Notes: a model not told the origin generated them from the sequence alone. 39,273 bases of DNA from Hyphomicrobiales bacterium (GCA_021775625.1 JAJFHM010000346.1:1-39273); one strand, 5' to 3'. Positions 18,390 through 28,015 are shown, counted from the first letter of the stretch. Program-made: numbers and translations.

Positions 18390-19607
18390 CTACAATGAAG
18401 GATTGGCGAGCGGCAGGCCGACCTGCGCGCGCCCGTGGTCGGTCAGGTTCGCATCGAAGTTCTGCGTGACGTGGCGCGATGCCACCAGAATGTCGAGGAA
18501 AACCCGCCCTATGTCATTGCCCTTATAAACCGCGCGCGCGCCGGCCAAATCCCACAGGACCTTCGCGGCCTCAAAAGCACGCCGTCCGGCATAAGCCGCG
18601 TTCGAACGGTAATTGGTACGCTCGACATCGTCGGGCCGATAATTTTCATCGGCCGAACGTTCAGTGATGATGCGGCAATCTTCTCTGATGAGTGCCTCAG
18701 CCGCCTGCAGATTGGCTGCCGCCTCGGCAATCTTTATCTGCTGGGCCTGATAGCTGCCGCTCTCCGCGCCCGACATAATGGTGACACTCTTGCGGGTCTG
18801 CGCCAGATATTCGTCCAGCATGTATCGAGCCATGCCGATGACCGAGGCGGTGAGCAAAATGCCGAACGTCATGTAGACCGGGGGCCGGAACACTGCGCCC
18901 GGATTACTGGCCCGCCCGGCAAAATCGCCGCCCCTGAAATCGTCAACGGTGACCACCCGGTGGTCGGGCACAACGAGATCGTGCACCTGAACATCGTGGC
19001 TGCCGGATCCCTTGAGCCCAATGCCGTGCCAGGTGTCCAGTATCTCAACTTGCCCGGCGGGAATGAGGAAATAGGTTTCAGTCGGCGCACCGCCATCCGG
19101 CTCCTCGGTCATGCCCGACAATATGACCCAGTCGGCGCCGGGGACGCCGGTGACGAACGGCCAGCGCCCGGTCAGGCTGACGCCGCCATCGACCCGTTTC
19201 GCCTTGCCGATGCGGGGGATGAGGATGCCTGACACCAAGGCATCCGGCTGGTGGCTCCAAACGTCGTCCTGGGCTTGCTCCGGCCAGCGGGCGATCATGT
19301 AATTGTGCATGATGTACTGAGCCAGCACCCAGCTGGTGGAGCCGCAGCCGATGCCGGCCGGCACCAGTATGTCCACCATGGAATGAAGCGGCGCCTCAAG
19401 CCCTCCGTAACGGGCCGGTTGCAGGACACGGGCGATGCCGGTCCGGCGGATGTCAGCACAGGTCGCATCCGGCAGGCAGCGCAGATCATCGGCCTCCGGA
19501 ATCCGCTGGCGCAGGATCGGGATCAGATCATGGGCGTGTCGCACCACCGCTTCATAGTTTTCCGCTGCCGGCATATCGCTTCCGGTCCTTGCTGAGGCCT
19601 CGCTCAT
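18390..19607 (-). CDS. Acyl-CoA-dehydrogenase-fold flavin-dependent monooxygenase (HsaA/DszC-like)
   Basis: 405 aa; GIARVLQPARYGGLEAPLHSMVDILVPAGIGCGSTSWVLAQYIMHN...RWPFVTGVPGADWVILSG...LKGSGSHDVQVHDLVVPDH. Confidence 0.85.
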   Translation of the reverse strand: MSEASARTGSDMPAAENYEAVVRHAHDLIPILRQRIPEADDLRCLPDATCADIRRTGIARVLQPARYGGLEAPLHSMVDILVPAGIGCGSTSWVLAQYIMHNYMIARWPEQAQDDVWSHQPDALVSGILIPRIGKAKRVDGGVSLTGRWPFVTGVPGADWVILSGMTEEPDGGAPTETYFLIPAGQVEILDTWHGIGLKGSGSHDVQVHDLVVPDHRVVTVDDFRGGDFAGRASNPGAVFRPPVYMTFGILLTASVIGMARYMLDEYLAQTRKSVTIMSGAESGSYQAQQIKIAEAAANLQAAEALIREDCRIITERSADENYRPDDVERTNYRSNAAYAGRRAFEAAKVLWDLAGARAVYKGNDIGRVFLDILVASRHVTQNFDANLTDHGRAQVGLPLANPSL

Positions 19608-19675
19608 GACTTCCTCCGCTTAATTTCGATGCGTCCGCGCTCTAAATTTGACTAACCAGATCCGTTTTGCAATAT

Positions 19676-19689
19676 TTATCGAATGATAA
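19676..19689. promoter_or_regulatory. Third TTATC-N4-GATAA operator candidate (TTATCGAATGATAA)
   Basis: Same half-sites and spacing as 15082/15110; lies in the divergent region between the monooxygenase (ends 19607) and cupin, overlapping the annotated cupin ATG (19683), which suggests the cupin may start at 19707. Confidence 0.6.
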
Positions 19690-20135
19690 TTTACGAGGAC
19701 CCCGTCATGGATGCACCAGTCGAAGACCCAAACTGGCCGCACGATGTTCGCGACGAATTTGCGCGCAACCAGCAAAACGGTGTTATCGGCAGCACTCTGG
19801 TTTCGGAGAGTTCGCGCGTGCGCGTCTGGCACATCCGGCTGAAGCCGGGTGAACGCATGCCGTTTCATCGTCACGCCCTGGATTATTTCTGGACCGCGAT
19901 GGCCAAGGGCCGCTCGCTTTCCCATCAACAAGACGGAACCACGGCCGAACATGATTATGAAATCGGCGAGACGTTTCACGGCAATTTTGCAGTCGATGAG
20001 TATCTCTATCACGACCTGGAAAATATCGGCGACACGGATCTGATATTCACCACCGTGGAGTTCCTCAACAGCGCCAACGGGGCCATTGCCGTGCCCGACG
20101 AGGTCCGCTTGAATTCCGCAAGAACGGCCGCTTAG
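19683..20135 (+). CDS. Small cupin-domain protein
   Basis: 150 aa; SSRVRVWHIRLKPGERMPFHRHALDYFWTAMAKG; alternative start MDAPVEDPNWPH at 19707. Confidence 0.8.
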   Translation: MIIYEDPVMDAPVEDPNWPHDVRDEFARNQQNGVIGSTLVSESSRVRVWHIRLKPGERMPFHRHALDYFWTAMAKGRSLSHQQDGTTAEHDYEIGETFHGNFAVDEYLYHDLENIGDTDLIFTTVEFLNSANGAIAVPDEVRLNSARTAA

Positions 20136-20304
20136 TCGAACAAAAATCATAGTGATGCTCCGCGTCTGCTGCGATTGGAGCGGGGCACTTTCGATCATAC
20201 GGGCTTATTTGATGGCGGCGCCACAGTGTGGGGCCATGCTCGTCATCGCGCTCTAACAGTGATCCGCTTCAACCATTCCAACCGCGTAACTGGAGACCGC
20301 AGAC

Positions 20305-20655
20305 ATGCAGATTGAACGTCATCTTTCAGGTCCGAGAATGAGTAAGGCCGTGGCACATGCCGGCACGGTTTATGTTTCCGGGCAAATGGCGGTTGCGAAA
20401 CGCGGCGCATCCATCACCGAGCAAACTGAGGAAATTCTGGGTCTTCTCGAAAGCTACCTGGCGGAGGCCGGCAGCAACAAAACCAAATTGTTGATGGTGA
20501 ACATTTGGCTGGCGGACATCGCAGACTTTGACGAAATGAACCGGGTGTGGGATAGCTGGGTGTCACCCAAACACTTGCCCGCGCGCGCCACGGTGGAAGC
20601 GAAGCTCAACAGCCCCGACTGCGGTGTCGAGATTGCGGCAATCGCTGCGCAGTGA
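20305..20655 (+). CDS. RidA/YjgF-family protein
   Basis: 116 aa; AGTVYVSGQMA...TEEILGLLESYLAEAGSNKTKLLMVNIWLADIADFDEMNRVWDSWV...PARATVEAKLNSPDCGVEIAAIAA. Confidence 0.9.
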   Translation: MQIERHLSGPRMSKAVAHAGTVYVSGQMAVAKRGASITEQTEEILGLLESYLAEAGSNKTKLLMVNIWLADIADFDEMNRVWDSWVSPKHLPARATVEAKLNSPDCGVEIAAIAAQ

Positions 20656-20802
20656 GATTGGCGCCCCACACCGCGGCGAGCCACGCGGACGGAATCGATG
20701 GAAACGGCGATTTCACGCAAAAGTTGTTAACACTTTGGCCGCAAGCAGGTTGCAACGACCGCTAGTATTTGCCACACATGCCGCACCGACATTAGGGAAC
20801 AC

Positions 20803-21504
20803 ATGATTGAAAGAGCCACAAATAAGACGACAGCAGTGTCGCTGAACGAGCGGGACGCGCCTGCGGGTCCCGACCGCAAGCGAAGCCGCCGACTGTCGCC
20901 AGAACAGCGCGCTCAGGATATCATTGAAAAAGCCATTGAAATGTTTGCCGATGTCGGATTTGACGGCAGCACGCGGGAACTGGCCAGCCGTCTCGGCATT
21001 ACGCAGCCACTGCTCTATCGCTACTTTCCGACCAAAGAGCACCTGATTCGCGAAGTCTATCACACGGTTTACCTGAACCGGTGGAGACCGGAGTGGGAGG
21101 CTTTGCTTGCGGACCGCTCTCGCCCGTTGCGCGAACGACTGCAGGAATTTTACCGAGACTATACCGACGCTATTTTCAGCCGCGAGTGGATCAGGATCTA
21201 CCTGTTCTCCGGCCTTCGCGGATTCGATATCAACAAATGGTACGTCAAACTCGTCGAAGAACGCATATTGAAGCGCATATGCGTCGAGTACCGGCACGAA
21301 CTTGGGTGCAGGGCGCGAAAGAAGGACGTGGCCGAGTTGGAACTGGAAGCGTCCTGGACGCTGCACGGCGGTATTTTCTATTACGGTGTCCGCAAACACA
21401 TTTACGGATTGCCGGTGGCCAAAAATAAAGACGACATGATCAACAATGCATTGGAAGTGTTCTTCGTCGGCAGTGAGAAAATTTTCCGCAACGCTGATAG
21501 TTAG
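20803..21504 (+). CDS. TetR/AcrR-family transcriptional regulator
   Basis: 233 aa; RAQDIIEKAIEMFADVGFDGSTRELASRLGITQPLLYRYFPTKEHLIREVYHTVY. Confidence 0.93.
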   Translation: MIERATNKTTAVSLNERDAPAGPDRKRSRRLSPEQRAQDIIEKAIEMFADVGFDGSTRELASRLGITQPLLYRYFPTKEHLIREVYHTVYLNRWRPEWEALLADRSRPLRERLQEFYRDYTDAIFSREWIRIYLFSGLRGFDINKWYVKLVEERILKRICVEYRHELGCRARKKDVAELELEASWTLHGGIFYYGVRKHIYGLPVAKNKDDMINNALEVFFVGSEKIFRNADS

Positions 21505-21539
21505 ATCGCTTCACGTTCATATGGAAACGTGAAGCGGTC
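21504..21539. terminator. Bidirectional hairpin between convergent tetR and VOC genes
   Basis: GATCGCTTCACGTT / AACGTGAAGCGGTC, 14 pairs with one G-T, 8-nt loop. Confidence 0.6.
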
Positions 21540-21556
21540 CAGAACAAAGGATCCGG

Positions 21557-21946
21557 CTACAGACCGGCCGCATCCGCTTCATCGGGCGCGAAATCAATGT
21601 GAATGTGGTTGGCGTCGCAATCGAACACGTTGATCTGCAGGATCCCGAAACCGGGAACGCGCACTGCTTCGTATTGAATTCCGGCTTTCTCGAGCCGGGC
21701 GACAAAATCCGCAAGCCCGGTCGCTGAGAGCGCGAAGTGCTCGATCTTCGGTTCGATCGAATCAGGCTCGTTTTCGACGCCAACCATGTGCACGACCGCC
21801 TGCTCTCCAACATACAACCATGCTCCCGGGAACGGAAACGGTGGCCGGGGTCCGTTTTCCATTCCGAGAATTGTGCAGTACCAATCCACCATGCCATCGA
21901 GGTTGGAGGTTCGCAGGTTCACGTGATCCAGGCTTTTCAATTGCAT
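21557..21946 (-). CDS. VOC-superfamily (glyoxalase/dioxygenase-like) protein
   Basis: 129 aa; LDHVNLRTSNLDGMVDWYCTILGMENGPRPPFPFPGAWLYVG...NVFDCDANHIHIDF. Confidence 0.9.
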   Translation of the reverse strand: MQLKSLDHVNLRTSNLDGMVDWYCTILGMENGPRPPFPFPGAWLYVGEQAVVHMVGVENEPDSIEPKIEHFALSATGLADFVARLEKAGIQYEAVRVPGFGILQINVFDCDANHIHIDFAPDEADAAGL

Positions 21947-21959
21947 CTGTATACCTCCG

Positions 21960-22397
21960 TCAAGTTAGGGTCTGTTTGTATCGTGCATAGACGATACAGC
22001 CGATACCGGCCCCGACAAGCAAAAGACCGGCGAACTGCCATGGGCTGATCTGCTCCTTGTAAACCAGCCAACCGACAATTGTAGCAAGAGCAATTGAACC
22101 CCCGTAGACCAGCGGCGTCACGAACCCGACATTTCCCCCGATGCTGAAGGCGCGGGACAAAGCCATGATGAAAATAGCCACGCCGATGCCGGCGACGAGC
22201 GCCCACACGATACCCTTGGCGTTGTTTTCGCCCGCAAATGTGGCACCGGAATAAAGGAACAGGCCAAGCGGCACGAACGTTCCCAAGGCATTGACAATGG
22301 CTGCCACCAGATTTGAATCGGCGAACAGCGCGGCGCGGCTTATACCCACCAAGAACACGGCGTAGGCAACTGTGGCCAACAGAACGAGCCAATACAT
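21960..22397 (-). CDS. Half-size EamA/DMT-type membrane transporter
   Basis: About 145 aa with 4-5 hydrophobic helices; VTPLVYGGSIALATIVGWLVYKEQISPWQFAGLLLVGAGI. Confidence 0.75.
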   Translation of the reverse strand: MYWLVLLATVAYAVFLVGISRAALFADSNLVAAIVNALGTFVPLGLFLYSGATFAGENNAKGIVWALVAGIGVAIFIMALSRAFSIGGNVGFVTPLVYGGSIALATIVGWLVYKEQISPWQFAGLLLVGAGIGCIVYARYKQTLT

Positions 22398-22481
22398 GAA
22401 ATCTCCCCTCAAGTGCCCTCAAATGATTTATCCAGGTCTATCAATGGTATCTCGAATTCGGACGCATCCAGCCCGGGCTTG

Positions 22482-23150
22482 TCAACGGCCAATCAAAAAG
22501 CTTCTGCACCCGGCAAGTGTGCGCCGTTGTTTGAAATCGATGACGTTGTCGGCCGGATTCTGAAGCGCATTGACGGCGCGCACATACAGCGGCAACGCGT
22601 GAGAATAGGCGTCATAGGGGCGCATCCGCGCCACCATCCAGTCAAGCTTGGCGCGGGCATCGGTGGCAGAATATTTGCCGGTTTGCACCCATTCATTCAC
22701 CAGCCAGTCCAATGACTCAAGGAACGACAGGGAGTCCGCGGCCTGCAGAATGTCCTCCTCTGGATTGCCTCCGATTTCGTGACGCAATATGAGGCTGCGG
22801 ACCTGGAGAATGAACGCCTCATCAGCCTTGTTGCCATCGCGAAGCCACTCCTCGACAACATCGGCGGAGCGCACCGAGTGGGCAAACAGGTAATCGGCAT
22901 CATCGAAACGATCCGGAGTACTGGTCGGACCCCCGGGGAAAAACCGTTCTGCGTCATGGACCAACGCGGCAAACTTCAATGCGTCCCCGGCTTTGCCCGA
23001 AATCTTCATCGCCCAGGCCCTGGTGCACAGCAGATGCTCAAGCTGATAAAACCCATCAAGCCAGTCAACTGCCGCCAACTCCAGGCTACTGAAAGTGGCA
23101 TCGGCGTAGCGGCCGGCAAGCTCGTCAGCCATAGTCGTATCGTCATCCAT
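22482..23150 (-). CDS. HD-domain (phosphohydrolase-like) protein
   Basis: 222 aa; YQLEHLLCTRAWAMKI...FAALVHDAERFFPGG...LILRHEIGG; overlaps the CoxS-CoxL stop by 8 bp. Confidence 0.65.
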   Translation of the reverse strand: MDDDTTMADELAGRYADATFSSLELAAVDWLDGFYQLEHLLCTRAWAMKISGKAGDALKFAALVHDAERFFPGGPTSTPDRFDDADYLFAHSVRSADVVEEWLRDGNKADEAFILQVRSLILRHEIGGNPEEDILQAADSLSFLESLDWLVNEWVQTGKYSATDARAKLDWMVARMRPYDAYSHALPLYVRAVNALQNPADNVIDFKQRRTLAGCRSFLIGR

Positions 23151-26061
23151 CTGGGCTGGCCGGCATCGTGGTTGTCAGATGTTTGCCGTGCAGTGCGCGC
23201 CAGACAGTTTCCGGTGTTATCGGCAGCTCAGAAATCTCGACGCCGAAATCGCTCAGCGCGTCGCAAATGGCATTTGCGACCGCAGCGGCCGGTGGGATCG
23301 TGCCCACTTCGCCAACGCCGCGCACTCCAAACGTGGTCGTTGGCGACGGCTCCTCGGTGTGCAACAGCTCAATGGGCGGAACATCGGCAGCCATCGGCGC
23401 GAAATAGTCCATCATCGTACCGTTTATCAATTGCCCGGTTTCCGGGTCGTATCGCAGCTCTTCGTTCAGTGCAGCGCCCAGTCCCTGCACGACAGCACCG
23501 CGCACCTGCCCTTCCACAAGCAGCGGATTAATCTGCGTGCCGCAATCATGCACCATGATGAACCGCTCAACCGAAAATTCCCCGCTCTCGGCATCGACCG
23601 AAACGACCGCGGCCGCCGTGCCGAATGAAAACGCGGCCTCCGCAGGCTCGAAACTGGCAGAGGCTTCCAGCCCCGGGCTATCGCCTGCCGGTATCCCCTG
23701 CCCCAGTATGGCGCCGCTGAACACTCTCGACAGTGGCACTTGCCGTTCATGGTCGGATATGTGCCGGACCACCCGGCCATCGACAACAATTTCTTCGACG
23801 GGCGCCTCCAGAATGGCCGCACCCAAACGCAATGTCTTTGAGAGAAACTCTTCGCCCGCCTGCTTGATCGCGCCAGAGGCGGCAATTATCGTGCGGGAAG
23901 CAAAGGCGCCTGTGTTGAGCGGCGACGCAGCCGTATCGCCGGCATGGACATGGATGCAGTCAAAATCCACACCGAGCACATCGGCGCAGACTTGCGCAAA
24001 GGCGGTTTCGCTGCTCTGGCCAAACGTTGAAACACCTGTGTAAAGATCAACTCCGCCCGTCCTGTTGGCCCGCAAGGTAACGCTCTCGTGGGCGCCATAT
24101 TGCGAGCCCCGATGCGCCAGAAAACGGGCACTGGCGTAGCCTGTGCGTTCCACAAATGAGGCTAAACCGATACCTGCAAATCGCCCGTCCGGCCGCTGTC
24201 GGTTCTCGTTCAATCGGTGCGCAGAATAATCCACCGCATCTGCAGCCATTTGCAGTGTTCTCAAGTAGTCACCGCTGTCATAAATCACACCACTTGGCGT
24301 GGTCCAGGGCAAATCCTCCGGCGCCAGCATATTCTGTTGCCGCAGCATCAGTGGGTCGGCGTTGAGTTTGCGTGCCAGGCGATCGATGAGCACTTCAAGC
24401 GCGAAATTCACTTCCGGCTGCCCATAGCCGCGATAGGCTCCGATAGGCGTTCTGTTCGTCAACGCAACACTGCGTTCGACCGAGCCGTCGGCAACCTTGT
24501 ATGGGCCGGCGAACACCACGCTCGATAATTGCGCGGAACCAAACGAGGAGTTCCAACCACCGAGGTCGGTAGTGTACTTGTTCTTCAGAGCGACGATCCG
24601 GCCGTCATTTCGGGCACCAATCGTATAGTGATGCACCGCTCCTCGTCCGTGGGTGCTGGCGCGAAAAAACTCCAATCCGTCTTCGATCCATTTTACCGGA
24701 CGACGGGTGGCCATGGCGTGCAGGCAGGCCAGCACATCCTCGGGATAAACCCCAAGCTTCATCCCAAAGGCACCACCAACATCACTTGCGCTGACGCGGA
24801 TGCTCCCTTCATCCAGGCGTAAAGATTCCGCCAACTGCTTGCGGACCAGATGCGGCACCTGGGTTGACGAATGGACCATCAGGTCGCGGGCACCGGGACG
24901 CCAGGTAGCGATCACACCGCGCGGTTCCATGGGCAAAGGGCTGACGCGATTAACCCGAAACTGACCCGAGACCACGAGATCCGCATCGCTCAGCTGTTTC
25001 TCGGGGTCGCCACCGCGAACCTCACTGCGCGACAGAAGATTGGACGCCAGGACATCAGAATGCATCACCGGGGCGGTGTCTTCCAATGCGTCGAGCGGAT
25101 CGGACACATGTGGCAGGGGTTCGTACTCGATTTCGAGCAATTCGATCGCATCCTCGGCAGCTGCCCGGCTGCTTGCAGCAATGCTGACAACCGGCTGCCC
25201 CTCATAAGTCGCCCTTTCCTGCGCCAACGCATAGTAGGACAGCTTGGGGGCTCCAGGCACCGGGCGCAACACCGTCAACGGATCGCTGAGGTCGCGAACC
25301 TCGGCTCCGGTCAGTATGTGCTTGACGCCGGCCACTACTGCGGCCTTGCTGATATCGATCGACTTAATTCGGACGTGCGGAAACGGACAACGCGCAACGG
25401 CCATTTCGAGTTGAAGGGAGAATTGCACGTCGTCGACAAACTGGCCGTCGCCGCACAAGAGCCGGTCGTCTTCCTTGCGCGGCGGGCTCTGGCCGATGTA
25501 GCGATCGACTTTGCATCCGTCTTGAGCCTCCCGTGGGGGCAAGGGAACATGCACCGTCGCACTGTCGGCGGCGGAACCCTCAATGTCATCAGGGCAGCCG
25601 AGATACTCTTCGACGGCTCGCAATATGCCTTCGTACCCGGTGCATCGGCACAGCACGCCGCTAATTTCTTCGCGAATTGTTTGCCGCGACGGCGGTGGTG
25701 TCCGATCAGCAAGGCTCAGCGCCAGCATCAAAAAGCCCGATGTGCAGAAGCCGCACTGCACCGCATGATGTTTTTTGAACAGGCTTTGCAACCTGCTCAG
25801 TTGGTCGCCTTCGGCAAGAGATTCCACCGTGCGGACCACTGCGCCATCCAACTGAGCGGCCAACATGATGCACGACTTTATCGCTTGCCCGTCCACTAAA
25901 ACGGTGCACATGCCGCACACGCCCTGCTCACAGCCAACGTGAACGCCGGTCATGCCCTGACGATGACGCAGAAAATCCGCGGCGTGCATGCGAACAGGTA
26001 CGGTATCCTCGATTTCCGAACCGTTCAGCGTGACCATGATTTCGATCCGATTAGCCGTCAC
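23143..26061 (-). CDS. Fused CoxS-CoxL molybdenum hydroxylase ([2Fe-2S] small subunit + Mo large subunit)
   Basis: 972 aa; GCEQGVCGMCTVLVDG and QCGFCTSGFLM, CRCTGYEGI (two 2Fe-2S sites), then large-subunit motifs DVGGAFGMK, AYRGYGQPEVNFALE, GVRGVGEVGTIPPAAAVANAI. Confidence 0.93.
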   Translation of the reverse strand: MTANRIEIMVTLNGSEIEDTVPVRMHAADFLRHRQGMTGVHVGCEQGVCGMCTVLVDGQAIKSCIMLAAQLDGAVVRTVESLAEGDQLSRLQSLFKKHHAVQCGFCTSGFLMLALSLADRTPPPSRQTIREEISGVLCRCTGYEGILRAVEEYLGCPDDIEGSAADSATVHVPLPPREAQDGCKVDRYIGQSPPRKEDDRLLCGDGQFVDDVQFSLQLEMAVARCPFPHVRIKSIDISKAAVVAGVKHILTGAEVRDLSDPLTVLRPVPGAPKLSYYALAQERATYEGQPVVSIAASSRAAAEDAIELLEIEYEPLPHVSDPLDALEDTAPVMHSDVLASNLLSRSEVRGGDPEKQLSDADLVVSGQFRVNRVSPLPMEPRGVIATWRPGARDLMVHSSTQVPHLVRKQLAESLRLDEGSIRVSASDVGGAFGMKLGVYPEDVLACLHAMATRRPVKWIEDGLEFFRASTHGRGAVHHYTIGARNDGRIVALKNKYTTDLGGWNSSFGSAQLSSVVFAGPYKVADGSVERSVALTNRTPIGAYRGYGQPEVNFALEVLIDRLARKLNADPLMLRQQNMLAPEDLPWTTPSGVIYDSGDYLRTLQMAADAVDYSAHRLNENRQRPDGRFAGIGLASFVERTGYASARFLAHRGSQYGAHESVTLRANRTGGVDLYTGVSTFGQSSETAFAQVCADVLGVDFDCIHVHAGDTAASPLNTGAFASRTIIAASGAIKQAGEEFLSKTLRLGAAILEAPVEEIVVDGRVVRHISDHERQVPLSRVFSGAILGQGIPAGDSPGLEASASFEPAEAAFSFGTAAAVVSVDAESGEFSVERFIMVHDCGTQINPLLVEGQVRGAVVQGLGAALNEELRYDPETGQLINGTMMDYFAPMAADVPPIELLHTEEPSPTTTFGVRGVGEVGTIPPAAAVANAICDALSDFGVEISELPITPETVWRALHGKHLTTTMPASPDG

Positions 26062-26131
26062 TGTCTCGCCTTATCGATTTCGAGCCGGACGACGATACGC
26101 CATCGATCCAGTCCCCCAGTCCGTTCACACT

Positions 26132-27157
26132 CTAAGAGGATGGCTGCATTTCCTTGACCACCACATCGCCGTCGATGACGATTGGCTCATCGTCGAGAAA
26201 AAGGCTGCAATCGCGCATTGGGATATCGAGGTGGCAGGCGGTGTCGTTGAGCCCGCCCAGCTCGTTGTTCGGACCGGTTGAGAACATCACATTCCCGTAA
26301 AAGGAACGCAGCTCCATCCCCATACCGCCGGGGAATTGCGTCAGTCCATGCCAATTGGCACGCTCGTCCAGCCCCCATCCAACATGCGACATGCCGTTGC
26401 CTCTGGGGTCTTTGAATGCGTCCATGTAGCTCTTGATCAGGTCGGCCTCGATCCCGCCGCGAATGTCTTGCACGAACCCTTTCTCGATCGTGTACGTCAC
26501 CGGCTCGCGCACATATGAGTTGAACGGCAAAAGCACATCGCCCATTCCGAGGACGATCTGCCCGTCAACACCATCATCGGCACCGCCGGTAAAGACGAAG
26601 CCTGCCGGCCAATGATCCCAGCGCCCCGGCTCATCCGTGTAGCCATATTCGCTAATGGTCGGATAGACGCCAAGTTTGTAAGTGATGTCGGTTCCGTGCG
26701 GGCTCGTAATCCGCATGTTTTTCGCCTTGGACAAAATTTCGGCACCCACCTCGACGCGTTCCCGGATCTCTTTTGACGGCATCAGCCTCGCCAATAGCGG
26801 CGCCGGTTCGACAGCGGTGAGAACACGCGCTCCGGCCGCCTGGATGGCCATTTGCTCAGGGCTGAACAAAAGGAATATGAGATCGACCACCATATCGGCC
26901 TGTTTGAGTGCCTCAACCGCTTCCGCGTTCTGGGCCAACTGCGAAATACCAACTTCCCAACTCCCCGATCCCGGCTGTGGTGTCGGCAGACGCATATGAT
27001 AAATCTTGGCGCCAAGTGTGCGGCCGGCATTCAAAAAGGCGTCGGCATAGTCCAGCCGCTCATCGCCCTGTGACAGCACGACGACACTCTCGCCTTCGTG
27101 AACTCCACTCATCTCGAGTTGAATTCGGCAAATTTCGTTGAGAGAATTTTGATCCAT
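26132..27157 (-). CDS. nicX: 2,5-dihydroxypyridine 5,6-dioxygenase-like ring-cleavage enzyme
   Basis: 341 aa; ISEYGYTDEPGRWDHWPAGFVFTG, VLGMGDVLLPFNSYVREPVTYTIEKGFVQDIRGG, MSHVGWGLDERANWHGL, FSTGPNNELGG, CHLDIPMRDCSLFLDDEPIV as recalled from NicX, with the H...H-x-D ligand set retained. Confidence 0.85.
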   Translation of the reverse strand: MDQNSLNEICRIQLEMSGVHEGESVVVLSQGDERLDYADAFLNAGRTLGAKIYHMRLPTPQPGSGSWEVGISQLAQNAEAVEALKQADMVVDLIFLLFSPEQMAIQAAGARVLTAVEPAPLLARLMPSKEIRERVEVGAEILSKAKNMRITSPHGTDITYKLGVYPTISEYGYTDEPGRWDHWPAGFVFTGGADDGVDGQIVLGMGDVLLPFNSYVREPVTYTIEKGFVQDIRGGIEADLIKSYMDAFKDPRGNGMSHVGWGLDERANWHGLTQFPGGMGMELRSFYGNVMFSTGPNNELGGLNDTACHLDIPMRDCSLFLDDEPIVIDGDVVVKEMQPSS

Positions 27158-27190
27158 GATGCATATCTCCTTTAACGCGTCCTTTGGGTT

Positions 27191-28015
27191 CTACGACTTG
27201 CGGACACCCGGTAGCAGCGGAGCCAGGACGTCGAAAAATCCTTCGAAATTGTCCCACGGCACCATATGGCCGGCGCCGGGTACCGACAGAATTGGAATTG
27301 CCGGATTGGCCGCCGCTAAATCCGCTGCAGCCTGGGCAGGAACGACAGGGCTGTCCGCGCCGCGCACAAGTGTCGCCGGGGGTGCGATCTGCGTCCAGTA
27401 TTCGAAAAAGTCCTCGGTCTGAAACCCCTCATGGGTTTCCACAACCGCCGTTTCATCACAGGTGGCCAAAATATCGGCGCGCAGTTGCAACTCGCGCTCC
27501 GGCCATTTGGGGTAAAAGCGCCGCACCTGCTCCACCGTGGTTCCCTGCTGGGCTTCATGCAACTGCGTCAGAAAGGCCTCGCGGTTCGTGGGGTAAGGTC
27601 CACGCCCGGGCCCTGAAACGGGCGGATCGACCAAAATCAGGTGGCCATGCCCGTGCAGCGCAAATCCGACCGCATAGGCGGCCGCGATCCGCGCACCAAG
27701 TGAATGGCCGATAATCGTGGGAGCCCCCAGTTCGAGCGCCGAAACAATCCCGTCGACGTCCGCGGCATAATCGGCGAGCCGGTAGTTTCCCGACGCAGCC
27801 ACGGTCGTCTTCCCCCTTCCCCGCAAATCTGGAACCACGACCCTGAAGCCCATGTCCGACAAGGCTACAGCGATGAAATCTGCCGTTGCCGCCGGGCTGG
27901 TGATCCCCGGCAAGATCAAAATGGTGCCCCGTCGAGCATCACCATATTCCAGAAGATGATGGCTCAGACCGTTGGCCTGGATGGTGTGGGAACGTCCCGA
28001 AACGGCTATGCTCAC
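27191..28015 (-). CDS. nicD: N-formylmaleamate deformylase-like alpha/beta hydrolase
   Basis: 274 aa; LPGITSPAATADFIA, PDLRGRGKT, GHSLGARIAAAYA, LVDPPVSGPGRGPYPTNRE, VPGAGHMVPWDNFEGFF resembling NicD; GTG start overlaps the upstream TGA. Confidence 0.8.
   Translation of the reverse strand: MSIAVSGRSHTIQANGLSHHLLEYGDARRGTILILPGITSPAATADFIAVALSDMGFRVVVPDLRGRGKTTVAASGNYRLADYAADVDGIVSALELGAPTIIGHSLGARIAAAYAVGFALHGHGHLILVDPPVSGPGRGPYPTNREAFLTQLHEAQQGTTVEQVRRFYPKWPERELQLRADILATCDETAVVETHEGFQTEDFFEYWTQIAPPATLVRGADSPVVPAQAAADLAAANPAIPILSVPGAGHMVPWDNFEGFFDVLAPLLPGVRKS

Noticed and set aside
20720-20736. AAGTTGTTAACACTT upstream of tetR as a GntR/TetR operator
   Set aside because: Only the TGTTAACA core is palindromic and it does not match the TTATC-N4-GATAA motif; too weak to call.
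21977-21998. Inverted repeat TGTATCGT-GCATAG-ACGATACA
   Set aside because: Inside the 3' coding end of the EamA-like gene; 8-bp stem without T run, probably coincidental.
24871-25899. 342-aa plus-strand ORF
   Set aside because: Antisense to the CoxS-CoxL fusion; no recognisable family.
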